From positions 28,636-92,635 of the forward strand of contig JAKTNK010000008.1 in assembly GCA_029593465.1 (NCBI GenBank): a stretch of DNA of 64,000 bases. The letters are read 5' to 3'. Positions 16,648-26,893 of this stretch are shown one piece after another. The notes under the pieces were generated by a model. The model saw only the letters and a program-made list of their open reading frames with translations. It was not told the DNA's origin and ran no database searches. Source of the stretch: Streptococcus suis. GTDB lineage: Bacteria; Bacillota; Bacilli; Lactobacillales; Streptococcaceae. The position numbers and the translations under genes are program-made. Positions within the stretch are counted from its first letter, which is position 1; each line of letters opens with the position of its first letter.

Positions 16648-18378
16648 TCACTGATGGGCTGTTTGCAGTTGATAGTAAAAGCCCTGCTTACTCATTAACT
16701 CCTGATGAGTTCCATGCTCGATAATATCGCCATCTACCATCACTAAAATCATATCAGCTTGCTGAATGGTTGATAAGCGATGAGCAATGATAAAGCTCGT
16801 TTTGCCGCTCATCAAATGATTCAAGGCATCTTGAATCAAGCGTTCGGTACGCGTGTCAATTGAGGAAGTGGCTTCATCTAAGATAAGTAAAGCAGGATTT
16901 TTCAAAATCACACGAGCAATGGTTAACAACTGACGCTGACCTTGGGACAGAGAGGCCCCACCGTCAGTTAAAAAGGTATCGTATCCATTAGGCAATTGCT
17001 CAATGAAGAAATGAGCGTTAGCTTGTTTAGCTGCTGCAATGACCTCTTTGCGACTAGCACCGGGTCTCCCGTAAGCAATATTGTCGTGCACGGTTGCTGA
17101 TTTTAACCAGGTTTCTTGCAAGACCATGCCCACCTGCTCTCTGAGGCTATGTCGAGTCATCTGAGAGATAGGAACACCATCTATAGCGATACAGCCTTGA
17201 TCAAGCTCATAAAAACGCATGAGCAAATTAATCAAGGTTGACTTTCCAGCACCAGTTGGGCCCACAATGGCAACGTGACTTCCAGCTGGAATGGATAAGC
17301 TGAGGTTTTTGATGAGGAGATTATCGCTCTCATAGCCAAAGCTAACATTCTGAAAACGAATATCACCAGTAACTCGGTCTGCCGACTGATGACTGCTACT
17401 ATCATCTTCTCTTGATAACTCTAAGACCCTGTATAGGCGTTCCGCACAAGCCAGTGCGCTCTGCCATTCAGACATCACCGAGGAAATGTCATTAAATGGT
17501 TTGGTGTATTGGTTAACGTAGTTTAAAAAGGTTATTAATTGTCCTACAGAGAAATTACCGTGAATAATATTAAAGGCCCCTACTCCTGTTAATACCGCAT
17601 AAATCAAGCTATTGACAAAGCGGGTGGTTGGATTAACCGTTGACGCGTAAAAGACAGCTTTTTGTGAAACATTGGCATAGTGGTGATTAAGGTCTTGAAA
17701 ATACTCAAGCATTTGTTTTTGAGCATTGAATGCTTGCACTAATGTTTCTTGCGTAATCACCTCTTCAACAAATTGTGTTTGTTCTCCACGGGCTTTGCTT
17801 TGTGCTTGAAAAAAAGCATAACTCTTTAGAGCGATATAACGCGCTAATACGAGAGATAAGGGGGTTAAGACTAAGACCATCATCAGCATGACAAAATCTA
17901 GTTTTGCCATGGTAATGAGGGTAACCAGAATCATTAAAATACCAATCAAGAATTGGTTAAAAATCATGAGTAAGCCATTTGTTAATTGCTCAGTATCAGC
18001 AGTCACTCGGCTAACTAAATCGCCGACCCCCAAACGGTCGATAGTTGCTATCGGCAAATGTACCAGCTGCTCACTAACCTTATCTCTCAGACTAGCAATA
18101 TAGTCAAATATCAAACGATTGGTCAACAGTGGATTAAGCCATTGCACCAGCGTATTTAAGAGGATAATGACAAGCATCTTGACTAATAAGGGCGGAACCA
18201 GGCTTAGCCTATCAGGACTCAGAACACCATCCACAGCTTGCCCTAGTAAAACAGGTAAATAGACGGTTAGAGAAACTTGGGCAATCGTTCCAAAGCCGAT
18301 ACAGAATAAGAGCCAACGGTACTGCAGTAAATCAGTGATTAACCGTCGGCTAGTTGCAGCTTGCTGTTTGGCTTTCAT
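16648..18378 (-). CDS. Heterodimeric ABC exporter, second half-transporter
   Basis: A 576-residue half-transporter with six membrane helices (residues about 20-310) and a nucleotide-binding domain: Walker A GPTGAGKST, signature LSQGQ, Walker B LLILDEATSSID. The catalytic Glu is kept. The signature is LSQGQ instead of LSGGQ. This is the expected partner pattern for the gene upstream, whose Walker B has Asp in place of Glu: together one ATP site is consensus and one is degenerate, as in LmrCD, PatAB or TM287/288. Likely a multidrug or lipid exporter; substrate unknown. It overlaps the upstream gene by 4 bases. Confidence 0.93.
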   Translation of the reverse strand: MKAKQQAATSRRLITDLLQYRWLLFCIGFGTIAQVSLTVYLPVLLGQAVDGVLSPDRLSLVPPLLVKMLVIILLNTLVQWLNPLLTNRLIFDYIASLRDKVSEQLVHLPIATIDRLGVGDLVSRVTADTEQLTNGLLMIFNQFLIGILMILVTLITMAKLDFVMLMMVLVLTPLSLVLARYIALKSYAFFQAQSKARGEQTQFVEEVITQETLVQAFNAQKQMLEYFQDLNHHYANVSQKAVFYASTVNPTTRFVNSLIYAVLTGVGAFNIIHGNFSVGQLITFLNYVNQYTKPFNDISSVMSEWQSALACAERLYRVLELSREDDSSSHQSADRVTGDIRFQNVSFGYESDNLLIKNLSLSIPAGSHVAIVGPTGAGKSTLINLLMRFYELDQGCIAIDGVPISQMTRHSLREQVGMVLQETWLKSATVHDNIAYGRPGASRKEVIAAAKQANAHFFIEQLPNGYDTFLTDGGASLSQGQRQLLTIARVILKNPALLILDEATSSIDTRTERLIQDALNHLMSGKTSFIIAHRLSTIQQADMILVMVDGDIIEHGTHQELMSKQGFYYQLQTAHQ

Positions 18379-20114
18379 TCAACCACCTCGCTTTCTTGGG
18401 AGTGATGAATATCCTGATAAAGAGGACACGAGGCTAATAACTCTTCGTGTGTCCCTTGGGCAAGGAGACGTCCTTTATCAAGCACAAGAATCTTATCAGC
18501 CGTGATTAAACTGCGTGTTCGCTGAGAAACCATGATGAGGTGCTGCTGATGGTTTTGACAATTCTGACGTAAAGCTTCTAATAATTTTCTTTCGGTCAAA
18601 AAATCAAGGGCAGAGCTAGCATCATCCAGAATGAGAAAGGGAGCTTGCTTGAGCAGTCCTCTTGCAATAGTCAAGCGTTGACGCTGTCCTCCTGAAAAGT
18701 TACGACCAAATGCAGATACAAAAGCCCCTAATTGCCCTTCTTTTGCCATCACAAAATCCTTTGCCTGTGCTGTGGAAATAGCTCGTTCTAGGTCTTTATC
18801 CGAAGCCGCATCACGCCGACCCAACTGTAAGTTACTTCGAATAGTTCCTTTAAACAACTGCGCTTTTTGTGGGACAAGTGCTACCCACTCGCGCCAGTCT
18901 TTCACAGACTTTGGAGACTGACCATTTTGATAGATCATCAACTCTCCACCGTCAGCCTCATAAAGGTGGGCAAGTAGCTGCACCAAGGTTGTTTTGCCAG
19001 AACCTGTTCCTCCAATAATGCCCAAGAATTCCCCCTGTTTCAACTGAAAACTAATCCCTTCCAAGGCAGGCTTAGCTGCTTCGGGATAAGTAAACGTCAC
19101 ATTTTTGGCAACAATGGCTAAATCAGATGGTAAACAGGATTCCTTTACTGCAATACCCTTGTTTAAGAACTCACTATGCGTCTCGAAAATTTCATAAACT
19201 CGTTTGGCACTGATAAAGCTTTGGTTTAAAGAGGTAACCAGTAGAGTTGTTTTTAATAATTCGCTTAACATTTGCAGTAAATAATTGATAAGAGCAATAA
19301 GCATCCCTTGTGATAAGAGAGAGTGATTAATTAAGCGATTGCCATGCCAAATAACAGCTAGCAAAGTTAAGTTAACAACCAGAAAGGTCAGTGGCCCCAC
19401 TAAGCTCGACAAGCGACCGGCGGTTAGTTGATAGCGCCAGTAAGCTTTGTTTTCAGCTTGAAATGCTGAACGTTCAGCCACTTCCTTACCAAAGGCTCGA
19501 ATTACACGAATGCCTTCTAGTTGCTCTCGTGTCAAAGCCACTAAACGATCCAATGCAGAACGGCTACGACGGTAAATCGGAGATAATAACTGACTCATCA
19601 AGGCAATTATCCCAAACAAGACAACCACCATAAGGACAAATAGGCCCGTTAATCGTGGGCTGATGTGAAACGCCATGATTATCGCTCCAAATACGATAAA
19701 AGGAGAGCGTAAAAACAAACGAAGAAACTGATTGATTCCTGTTTGAATATGGTAGGTATCACTAATCATACGGGTTACCAAGCTTGATGTTCCAATGGTA
19801 TCGCGTTCTGCTTTTGGTAAGCTGAGTATTTTTTGGAACAAATCATCAGACAAGGACTTGGTATAGCCGATAGCAGCTTTGGCGGAGTAATACTGAGCCA
19901 ACAAGGCGACAACAATGCCGATACTTGCTAGAGCAAATAGCAGAAAAATCATCATGAGTAGATGATTTTCATTGTGTTTAGGAATAATATCATCGACAAT
20001 CCGAGCCAGGATGAGGGGGATCATCAGCTCAAACGAAGCCTCTAATAATTTAAAAAGAGGCCCTAGAATGGTTTCTTTGAGATAGCCTTTAAAATAGTGA
20101 AACAGTGCGCTCAT
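18375..20114 (-). CDS. Heterodimeric ABC exporter, first half-transporter
   Basis: A 579-residue half-transporter, six helices then ATPase with Walker A GGTGSGKTT, signature FSGGQRQRL and Walker B FLILDDASSALD. The residue after the Walker B aspartate, normally the catalytic Glu, is Asp, so the site formed by this Walker A/B and the LSQGQ signature of its partner should hydrolyse ATP poorly. That is the hallmark of the degenerate subunit of heterodimeric exporters. It begins 10 bases after the lysozyme-like gene and overlaps its partner by 4 bases, so both are made in equal amounts. Confidence 0.93.
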   Translation of the reverse strand: MSALFHYFKGYLKETILGPLFKLLEASFELMIPLILARIVDDIIPKHNENHLLMMIFLLFALASIGIVVALLAQYYSAKAAIGYTKSLSDDLFQKILSLPKAERDTIGTSSLVTRMISDTYHIQTGINQFLRLFLRSPFIVFGAIIMAFHISPRLTGLFVLMVVVLFGIIALMSQLLSPIYRRSRSALDRLVALTREQLEGIRVIRAFGKEVAERSAFQAENKAYWRYQLTAGRLSSLVGPLTFLVVNLTLLAVIWHGNRLINHSLLSQGMLIALINYLLQMLSELLKTTLLVTSLNQSFISAKRVYEIFETHSEFLNKGIAVKESCLPSDLAIVAKNVTFTYPEAAKPALEGISFQLKQGEFLGIIGGTGSGKTTLVQLLAHLYEADGGELMIYQNGQSPKSVKDWREWVALVPQKAQLFKGTIRSNLQLGRRDAASDKDLERAISTAQAKDFVMAKEGQLGAFVSAFGRNFSGGQRQRLTIARGLLKQAPFLILDDASSALDFLTERKLLEALRQNCQNHQQHLIMVSQRTRSLITADKILVLDKGRLLAQGTHEELLASCPLYQDIHHSQESEVVE

Positions 20115-20124
20115 AAGATTCTTT

Positions 20125-20730
20125 CTAGAAGTGACTCATCAATTTCACCAAAAAAAGGTTAAATTGAACTTGTTTAGCATAATAAATATTACCACCATTT
20201 TGATATAGCTCGCCGCCCCCATAAAACAGAGCAACAGGATTATAATAGCGATAAGTCTCACCACTATCATTGCCAAGGCTAGGTGCGACCACTGTTTTAG
20301 AATAGGTTTTGGCTAAGTCAATGGTATTTTTACCACCGTGTTTTGCGACATACTTGATATAAGCATTTCCAAAATTGTAGGCTTGAACAGCTGTCCAGGC
20401 ATCTGTTTGGTACTTTAGAGCTTGTTCTAGATTGTCTGATAAGACGGTAACCCCTTGCCTAACACTTTCTCGACTATCAGTGATGGTGTTGGCAACGCCT
20501 GTCGAGCTTTCGCTGGATTGCATCAAGTCTGCTTCTTGGCCCTTGGTTTCAGTGTAAATCATGGCTAAAATCAAATCTTCATTTGTCGTAGAATCATTCT
20601 CCGCCAAAATCTCTTCCACCATTGGTCGATAAGAAAGGACATGGGTGACATTTTGATGAATGGTGAACAGTTGGTAGGAAAGAACTGCAAAAATAAGGAG
20701 AGCAAGTGTCCTTCTGATATATTTAAACAT
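20125..20730 (-). CDS. Lysozyme-like cell wall protein (Pmp23 type)
   Basis: A 201-residue protein with an N-terminal signal anchor (residues about 8-24) and an extracytoplasmic lysozyme-fold domain. AMIYTETKGQ carries the likely catalytic Glu and the following segment with DLMQSSES resembles Slt/gp-type lysozyme folds; AVQAYNFGNAY is the usual C-terminal wall-hydrolase motif. Pneumococcal Pmp23 is the best known relative and affects division-site wall remodelling. It overlaps the stop of the preceding nucleoid-protein gene by one base, suggesting an operon from glyA down to the ABC exporter. Confidence 0.85.
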   Translation of the reverse strand: MFKYIRRTLALLIFAVLSYQLFTIHQNVTHVLSYRPMVEEILAENDSTTNEDLILAMIYTETKGQEADLMQSSESSTGVANTITDSRESVRQGVTVLSDNLEQALKYQTDAWTAVQAYNFGNAYIKYVAKHGGKNTIDLAKTYSKTVVAPSLGNDSGETYRYYNPVALFYGGGELYQNGGNIYYAKQVQFNLFLVKLMSHF

Positions 20731-21704
20731 TATTTATTGGTTATGTCCTGAATATTCTTGATTAAAATAGAGTAGGTTCCATCGGGATTTTGAATAAATT
20801 CTACCATTTCAGCATCCTGATAAACTGTATTAGGCACTACTAATTCAATGCCATTAGATAAGGAGAGTTTTTGGGATTCTAATTTTTTAGACTGGCGACT
20901 ATGATCAATATCCGCTACTGAAATAGGGTTAGGAACACTCTCTTTGAGTTGATCCACAAAAGTCAAACGAGCGGTTAAATTATCGTCAAAGAGCTGATCC
21001 GCTAATTTTTCCGGTGATAATTCCTGCTCTTCTTCGATAGTTTGATGAAGGGCAGCCTTCATTTTAGATTGGAATTGAAAATCATCCTTATGAAATTTCT
21101 CCGCAATCTTTTGAGCGGTAGTTTCCATGAGCTTAATTGATTTTTTAACAGACTGCTCTGGGACAACTTGAAGCAGATTTTCTGAAAAATAATTAGCAAA
21201 AGACCCATTATGTTTAATTCGCTTTTCAATCAGATAATACTGTAATGTCTTTTTATTGATAATCAGAGCTTCATCTGGTGTCTGTGCTGCACTCGGAAGG
21301 TTATTCTGCGTTAGTGAAATCGGATTGTCCTGATCAGCTAGATGCGCCAAGTTTTCTTTAAGGGCAATTCTTAAAAAGGCAAAGAAAGGTTCCCCCTCTT
21401 TATCAAACTCAATGAAAACCAAGTCATTTGTTTTTTGGTCTTCAGAAATCACAAACTCTTCTTTCCATAGATTAGCGATGGTGATTGTCGTTGCTAAAAA
21501 ATCATCGGTTAAATAATCCAAGAAAGGATGCTCTTTGGGGAAGGTTCCTCGTTTGGCATCATCTGAAAAGACTTTACTAATTTTTTTACGGAAATAGTCA
21601 TCTAGACGGGGTGACAAAGGAATCAGCTGTCTCGATATACGCAACTCAGTATCTTCTGGGCTAAACTGATGAATGACTAATCGTTTTAAATACAAATCTA
21701 ACAT
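20730..21704 (-). CDS. Nucleoid-associated protein, YejK/NdpA family
   Basis: A 324-residue cytoplasmic protein matching the NdpA/YejK family in overall pattern: an N-terminal alpha/beta domain opening with DLYLKRLVIHQF, and a central segment EFDKEGEPFFAFLRIALK. The Escherichia coli homologue YejK is nucleoid bound. Function in streptococci is not established. It lies 6 bases after glyA and abuts the lysozyme-like gene. No DNA-binding motif can be named by eye. Confidence 0.8.
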   Translation of the reverse strand: MLDLYLKRLVIHQFSPEDTELRISRQLIPLSPRLDDYFRKKISKVFSDDAKRGTFPKEHPFLDYLTDDFLATTITIANLWKEEFVISEDQKTNDLVFIEFDKEGEPFFAFLRIALKENLAHLADQDNPISLTQNNLPSAAQTPDEALIINKKTLQYYLIEKRIKHNGSFANYFSENLLQVVPEQSVKKSIKLMETTAQKIAEKFHKDDFQFQSKMKAALHQTIEEEQELSPEKLADQLFDDNLTARLTFVDQLKESVPNPISVADIDHSRQSKKLESQKLSLSNGIELVVPNTVYQDAEMVEFIQNPDGTYSILIKNIQDITNK

Positions 21705-21710
21705 ATGGTA

Positions 21711-22967
21711 TTAGTTCTCATAAAGAGGGAATGCCTCTGTTAAGGATTTGACCTCAGCTCTAACGTCCTCTAAAATAGCATCATTATCTGCATTTTTTAA
21801 GGTTTTGATGATAAGCTGGGCAATCTGTTTCGCTTCGTTTTCAGTCATTCCACGGCTAGTGATTGCTGGGCTACCAATTCGGATACCAGACGTTTTGAAA
21901 GGAGAGAGCTGCTCATTAGGAATCGCATTTTTATTGAGGGTAATATTAACCTCATCTAAGAGATTTTGAGCGACTTTTCCATTTTCCACGACACCAGTCA
22001 CGTCGACGAGGAATAAATGGTTATCTGTGCCGCCCGAAATCACACGAAAATCAGGATCTTCTTGAAACACTTCAGCCATTGCTTTGGCATTAGCTAAAAC
22101 TTGTTGACTATAGTCTTTAAAAGCTGGGTCAAGCGCTTCTTTGAAGGCAACAGCCTTAGCAGCAATGACATGCTCCAAAGGACCACCTTGTAATCCAGGA
22201 AAAACGGCAGAGTTAATCTTCTTAGCCAAAGCCTCATCATTAGTTAAAATCAAACCACCACGTGGGCCACGTAAGGTTTTATGAGTGGTTGAGGTAACAA
22301 TATCGGCATACGATACTGGATTGTCGTGAAGACCACTGGCAACCAATCCTGCAATATGAGCCATGTCCACCATCAATTTAGCCCCAACGTGATCCGCAAT
22401 CTCACGGAATTTTTTAAAGTCAAGGGCCTTTGAATAAGCAGAGGCACCTGCTACAATCACCTGCGGCTTCACTTTTTCCGCAATCTCTAAAAGCGTGTCA
22501 TAGTTAATTTCTTCCGTCTCAGGATCAAGACCATAAGCTTCAAAATGATAAGTTTTACCAGAGAAATTTACTGGAGAACCATGGGTTAAGTGCCCACCAG
22601 CTGACAAATCCATCCCCAAAACAGTATCCCCTGGTGCAATCAAAGCCATGTAAGCTGCAGCATTAGCTTGACTACCAGAATGTGGTTGAACGTTGGCAAA
22701 CTTAGCCCCAAACAGTTCTTTGGCACGTTCAATAGCCAAATTTTCTACCACATCAACGGCTTGAGTACCTCCATAATAACGATTTCCTGGATAACCTTCG
22801 GCATATTTGTTGGTCAATAGTGACCCTTGTGCTGCCATTACAGCTTTTGAGACCACATTCTCAGAAGCAATTAGCTCAATATTATTTTGCTGACGGTCTG
22901 CTTCTGCTTGAATAGCTTGCCATAATTCAGCATCGTATGCTTTGAAATCTTGTTGATCAAAAATCAT
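21711..22967 (-). CDS. glyA: Serine hydroxymethyltransferase
   Basis: A 418-residue PLP enzyme that converts serine and tetrahydrofolate to glycine and 5,10-methylene-tetrahydrofolate, the main one-carbon source. [13 protein letters not shown] and the PLP-lysine motif [14 protein letters not shown] are diagnostic. It stands after the GNAT gene (9-base gap) in a chain prfA-prmC-Sua5-GNAT-glyA that is common in streptococci, so it probably shares their transcript. Confidence 0.98.
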   Translation of the reverse strand: MIFDQQDFKAYDAELWQAIQAEADRQQNNIELIASENVVSKAVMAAQGSLLTNKYAEGYPGNRYYGGTQAVDVVENLAIERAKELFGAKFANVQPHSGSQANAAAYMALIAPGDTVLGMDLSAGGHLTHGSPVNFSGKTYHFEAYGLDPETEEINYDTLLEIAEKVKPQVIVAGASAYSKALDFKKFREIADHVGAKLMVDMAHIAGLVASGLHDNPVSYADIVTSTTHKTLRGPRGGLILTNDEALAKKINSAVFPGLQGGPLEHVIAAKAVAFKEALDPAFKDYSQQVLANAKAMAEVFQEDPDFRVISGGTDNHLFLVDVTGVVENGKVAQNLLDEVNITLNKNAIPNEQLSPFKTSGIRIGSPAITSRGMTENEAKQIAQLIIKTLKNADNDAILEDVRAEVKSLTEAFPLYEN

Positions 22968-22976
22968 ATTATCACC

Positions 22977-23408
22977 TCATAATTCTTTGATAAAACGGAC
23001 TTGAGTTTTATCTCCATTGTAATTCATTTTACGGTAAAAGGCATGTGCGTCTGTCCGATGACTACCTGAGTTTAAGCGAATGAAGGCGAAGCCTTCTTCT
23101 GTCGCTCGGTTTTCCAAGGCCAAGAGCAAGGATTTGCCAATGCCCTGTCCTTGGTATTCTGGCAAAACAGCTAGCGCTAAAACATTTAAACCAGCTTTTG
23201 AATAAAGACTTTCGTAAACCTCAGCATGGATATAGCCCACAATATGATGTGACGAATGGTCTTCAAATCCTATGATTAAATGCTTGGAGCTTTGGGATAT
23301 CGTTTCAAATTGCTTTTGCGTCAGCTCTAACGTCACCGGATAGCCCAAAGACCTATCATTGATTGTACGAATAGCTGGCATATCATCCAAAGTTAACGAA
23401 CGAAGCAT
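22977..23408 (-). CDS. GNAT family N-acetyltransferase
   Basis: A 143-residue acetyltransferase with the acetyl-CoA motif LPEYQGQGIGKSLLLALE in the middle and the C-terminal HAFYRKMNY. Conserved beside the Sua5-type gene in streptococci. Substrate unknown; a link to protein or peptide acetylation is possible but not shown. It follows the upstream gene by 12 bases. Confidence 0.88.
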   Translation of the reverse strand: MLRSLTLDDMPAIRTINDRSLGYPVTLELTQKQFETISQSSKHLIIGFEDHSSHHIVGYIHAEVYESLYSKAGLNVLALAVLPEYQGQGIGKSLLLALENRATEEGFAFIRLNSGSHRTDAHAFYRKMNYNGDKTQVRFIKEL

Positions 23409-23420
23409 ATACGTCTCCTT

Positions 23421-24020
23421 TTAGAAGTTAAGTTCAGGAACCACTAACACTAACTCTTCTTTTGAAAGATTCCCCTGCCTTAAAATCCGAGCTCTGTCGG
23501 ATGATAAATCTAAGATAGTGGAATCCATACCGGTCAAGAAAGCATCATCCTCATAGCCCAAAATCTGGTAGTCAAATGTTCGAATGATTGCCTCAAAGGA
23601 CTTTCCGCTCTCCTGACCAGATTTGTTAGCAGAAGGACCAATTAAGGGGCCGTGTTTTGCAATCAAGCGCTGTGTTATGGGATGATTAGGCATCCGAAAA
23701 CCAACACTATTAAGACCAGAGTTAATCCAGGATGGTACCCTTTCATTGGCTTGTAGAATAATGGTTAAGGGACCAGGTAAGAATGCTTTAACTAATTTTT
23801 CAAGAAAGGAAGGCTGATTCTTAGAAAAAGCAAGAATAGCTTGATAAGAAGCGACATTGAGATTCATAGCCTTATCACGTGGTCGCTCTTTTAAGGCATA
23901 AACCAAATCGACAGATTTTTCCTCTAGAGCTTTGGCAAAAATACCATAAACCGTTTCGGTTGGTAGAACAACAGCAGCTCCCTTTTTTAATTCTTGCGAC
24001 AGTTTGTCCACCTGAGTCAT
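23421..24020 (-). CDS. L-threonylcarbamoyladenylate synthase (Sua5/YciO/YrdC)
   Basis: A 199-residue enzyme that makes threonylcarbamoyl-AMP from threonine, bicarbonate and ATP for the t6A37 modification of ANN-reading tRNAs. VVLPTETVYGIFAKA and KERPRDKAMNL form the nucleotide and substrate site, and GPSANKSG is the conserved C-terminal loop. Its start overlaps the end of prmC by 4 bases. The short length means TsaC-type, lacking the extra Sua5 C-terminal domain. Confidence 0.93.
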   Translation of the reverse strand: MTQVDKLSQELKKGAAVVLPTETVYGIFAKALEEKSVDLVYALKERPRDKAMNLNVASYQAILAFSKNQPSFLEKLVKAFLPGPLTIILQANERVPSWINSGLNSVGFRMPNHPITQRLIAKHGPLIGPSANKSGQESGKSFEAIIRTFDYQILGYEDDAFLTGMDSTILDLSSDRARILRQGNLSKEELVLVVPELNF

Positions 24021-24844
24021 TTTCCTAGCACCACCATTCTATCTTTGCCAAAGCTATCCTTTAGAACAGACACTTGTCGATGAGGAAAATATTGTTCAAG
24101 CAGCGCTTTGACCTTTTTTCCTTGCTTGAAGCCAATTTCCAAATAGATTTGACCATTTTTCGTCAGAAAGGCTGACGCTTCTTGACTAATTCGCTGGTAA
24201 ATGGCATAGCCGTCGTCCTCGGCAAATAGAGCTTCATGAGGTTCATGATTGAGAACATTAAGCCCCACTTCACAAGTATCTTCCCTTGCAATGTAAGGGG
24301 GGTTAGATACGATAAGGTCAAATTCTCCTGAAACATGGCTAAAGATATCAGATTGAAGCCATTCGATATTAAGACCGAGCTGATTCCCGTTATGCCGAGC
24401 AATCTTTAAAGCAGCGTCGGAAATATCAACAGCAGTCACCTTCCAATTAGGACGCTGAGCCTTGAGGGCAACTGCAATAGCACCACTGCCTGTCCCAATG
24501 TCAAGCACTTTCAAGGGTTTGGAATCGTGTTTGGATAAGATAAGATTCACCAACTCTTCAGTCTCAGGGCGTGGAATCAAGACATCTGAAGTCACTGTTA
24601 AAGTCAAATCCTTAAAATAGGCATAGCCAAGATAATGCTGAACAGGTTTGTGTGCTTTTAAATGCTCAAAAATAGCCTCTAAAAGCCTTTGATCGTCTGG
24701 TGTGATTTCCTTGGCCTGATGTAAGGCAAAATCTGTCGTTGACCACCCTTTTTTTTCCTTGAAAGCGAAAATGAGGGCTTCTTTTTCTTCACCTAAGTTT
24801 TCAAGAATACTACCGAGTTCATTAATCCACTGTCTATAAGTCAT
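24017..24844 (-). CDS. prmC: Release factor glutamine methyltransferase
   Basis: A 275-residue SAM-dependent enzyme that methylates the Gln of the GGQ motif in release factors. SAM-binding DIGTGSGAIAVAL and the glutamine-binding SNPPYI motif are clear. It starts in a 1-base overlap with prfA, which encodes its substrate, a highly conserved pairing. The N-terminal helical domain (residues 1-80) recognises the release factor. Confidence 0.97.
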   Translation of the reverse strand: MTYRQWINELGSILENLGEEKEALIFAFKEKKGWSTTDFALHQAKEITPDDQRLLEAIFEHLKAHKPVQHYLGYAYFKDLTLTVTSDVLIPRPETEELVNLILSKHDSKPLKVLDIGTGSGAIAVALKAQRPNWKVTAVDISDAALKIARHNGNQLGLNIEWLQSDIFSHVSGEFDLIVSNPPYIAREDTCEVGLNVLNHEPHEALFAEDDGYAIYQRISQEASAFLTKNGQIYLEIGFKQGKKVKALLEQYFPHRQVSVLKDSFGKDRMVVLGK

Positions 24845-25923
24845 TATTGGTTCAAGGCTTCCAGTTTTTGTGTTTGGTCATACATAATCAAGGCATCTAC
24901 AATCTCCTCCATTTTTCCTGACAAGATGGTGTCAAGTTTTTGAAGGGTTAAACCAATTCGGTGATCGGTGACCCGATTTTGTGGGAAATTATAGGTTCGA
25001 ATCCGCTCTGAACGGTCCCCTGTTCCGACAGTTGATTTACGTTCTGCATCCTGTTCATCTTGTGCAATTTGGGCAAAGTGATCAGCGACACGTGCACGAA
25101 TAATTTTGAGTGCTTTATCACGGTTTTTCTGCTGTGTTCGTTCCTCTTGCATCTCAACTTTAATGCCGGTTGGGATATGGACCATACGAACAGCTGTGGC
25201 AACCTTATTGACATTCTGGCCACCAGCACCGGAAGCGTGATAAATATCCACACGGAGGTCTTTAGGGTCAATGGCATAGTCAACCTCTTCAATTTCTGGC
25301 ATGATAAGAACCGTTGCCGTTGAGGTATGGACACGTCCTTGGCTTTCTGTCACAGGAACCCGCTGCACGCGATGAGCTCCTGACTCGTACTTCAACTTCG
25401 AATAAACAGATTGACCTGAAACCATGGCAACCACTTCCTTGATACCTCCAACACCATTGTAAGAAGCTTCCATGACTTCAAAACGCCAACCCTGTGTCTC
25501 AGCATACTTCTGATACATTTGCAGGAGGTCACCAGCAAACAGTGCTGCTTCATCCCCACCAGCTGCTCCACGGATTTCCAAGATAATATTTTTGTCATCA
25601 TTAGGATCCTTTGGCAAGAGTAGAATTTTGAGTTTTTCTTCATAGGCTTCTTTAGCCGCCTTGGACTCTTTCAACTCCTCCTTAGCCATTTCCTCTAACT
25701 CTGCGTCACCACTAGCGTCTTTAATCATCTCTTCCGCGTCAGAGATATTTTGGAGAATTCCTTTGTATTCACGATAGGTCGTAACCATTTCCCGCGTACT
25801 GGCCTCCTCTTTTGATAAGGTCATAAAACGTTGGGTATCAGAGACAACTTCAGGGTCCGAGAGTAACTCCCCTAACTCGTCATATCGGTCTTCTACCGCC
25901 TGTAATTGGTCATAAATATTCAT
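24844..25923 (-). CDS. prfA: Peptide chain release factor 1
   Basis: A 359-residue class I release factor that reads UAA and UAG. The codon-recognition tripeptide PVT is seen in [12 protein letters not shown] and the catalytic GGQ in [11 protein letters not shown]. Length is standard. TATAAGGAGAAAC precedes the ATG. It is preceded by tdk (18-base gap), so tdk-prfA-prmC-Sua5-GNAT-glyA looks like one operon. Confidence 0.98.
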   Translation of the reverse strand: MNIYDQLQAVEDRYDELGELLSDPEVVSDTQRFMTLSKEEASTREMVTTYREYKGILQNISDAEEMIKDASGDAELEEMAKEELKESKAAKEAYEEKLKILLLPKDPNDDKNIILEIRGAAGGDEAALFAGDLLQMYQKYAETQGWRFEVMEASYNGVGGIKEVVAMVSGQSVYSKLKYESGAHRVQRVPVTESQGRVHTSTATVLIMPEIEEVDYAIDPKDLRVDIYHASGAGGQNVNKVATAVRMVHIPTGIKVEMQEERTQQKNRDKALKIIRARVADHFAQIAQDEQDAERKSTVGTGDRSERIRTYNFPQNRVTDHRIGLTLQKLDTILSGKMEEIVDALIMYDQTQKLEALNQ

Positions 25924-25941
25924 TGTTTCTCCTTATAGATA

Positions 25942-26520
25942 CTACTTCATTGATAAATCAGGGTTAAAATAGTGCTTGCGACAAACAGAAGTATAGGTGT
26001 CATTGCCACCTATCTGAATCTGATCTCCATCATAAACAGGATGACCATCTTCCATTCGTAACACCATGGTTGCCTTTTTAGAACAAAAATGACAGATGGT
26101 CTTGATTTCGTCAATCTTATCGGCTAATAGTAAAAAATATTTTGAACCCTCAAACAGTTCATTTCGAAAATCATTTTTTAAACCAAATGCCATGACTGGA
26201 ATATCCAACTCATCAACTATCCGAGCTAAATCATAAACATTTGCCTTGGTTAAGAATTGACATTCATCAATCAAAACACAGTAGGGCTTAATTGTTTGAC
26301 TTTCCACAAAGCCATAAATGTCCGTCTCAGGTGTAATCACCGCTGCGCGACGTTTGACACCAATACGACTGGAAACATAGCCAAGTCCATCACGATTATC
26401 TAGCGCACTCGTCATTAAAATAATGGGTTTTCCTTGCTCTTCGTAGTTGTAAGCAACTTTTAAAATTTCAATCGATTTTCCAGAATTCATCGTTCCATAA
26501 CGATAATATAACTGTGCCAA
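25942..26520 (-). CDS. tdk: Thymidine kinase
   Basis: A 192-residue type II thymidine kinase that salvages thymidine to dTMP. The P-loop GTMNSGKS is at residues 9-16, with the Mg/DNA-type segment LIDECQFL and zinc ligands in CHFCSKKA and near SVCRKHYF. The start codon is TTG at 26520 (TTG GCA CAG), with AGAGGTC upstream; no ATG is available. First gene of the prfA operon. Confidence 0.97.
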   Translation of the reverse strand: MAQLYYRYGTMNSGKSIEILKVAYNYEEQGKPIILMTSALDNRDGLGYVSSRIGVKRRAAVITPETDIYGFVESQTIKPYCVLIDECQFLTKANVYDLARIVDELDIPVMAFGLKNDFRNELFEGSKYFLLLADKIDEIKTICHFCSKKATMVLRMEDGHPVYDGDQIQIGGNDTYTSVCRKHYFNPDLSMK

Positions 26521-26615
26521 AAAAACAGACCTCTTCTTTCAATATCTTCTCCATTTTACCATAAAATACTATTATTGGCGACTGTTCATATGCCCCATCC
26601 ATGACCTCAAAACAT

Positions 26616-26644
26616 CTGACAATCGTTTAAAATTATGCTAAAAT
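26616..26644 (+). promoter_or_regulatory. Promoter of the tautomerase-ApbE pair
   Basis: -35 CTGACA (26616-26621), 17-base spacer, -10 TAAAAT (26639-26644) preceded by TGC, an extended -10. The leader is about 50 bases. Confidence 0.7.
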
Positions 26645-26699
26645 AATGCCAAACAGCTCGTTTTAGCTGCCAAACATTTAACCATAAAGGAGATATTTT

Positions 26700-26885
26700 A
26701 TGCCATTTGTAAACATTGACCTATTTGAAGGCCGTACTGCTGAACAAAAAGCTCAATTAGCTCGTGAAGTTACTGAGGTCGTGTCACGCATTACCAAAGC
26801 ACCCAAAGAAGCCGTTCATGTCATTATCAAAGACCTTCCTGAGGGAACATACTTTCCACAAGGCGAACTCAAAAAGAAAAATTAA
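26700..26885 (+). CDS. 4-oxalocrotonate tautomerase family protein
   Basis: A 61-residue subunit with catalytic Pro1 exposed after Met removal (MPFVNIDLFEGR), and the family arginine region. Such tautomerases act as small oligomers; the streptococcal one has no established substrate, and the broader family includes YwhB/DmpI-like enzymes. AAAGGAG lies at ideal distance. The next gene starts 8 bases after its stop. Confidence 0.9.
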   Translation: MPFVNIDLFEGRTAEQKAQLAREVTEVVSRITKAPKEAVHVIIKDLPEGTYFPQGELKKKN

Positions 26886-26893
26886 GCTAGTTT

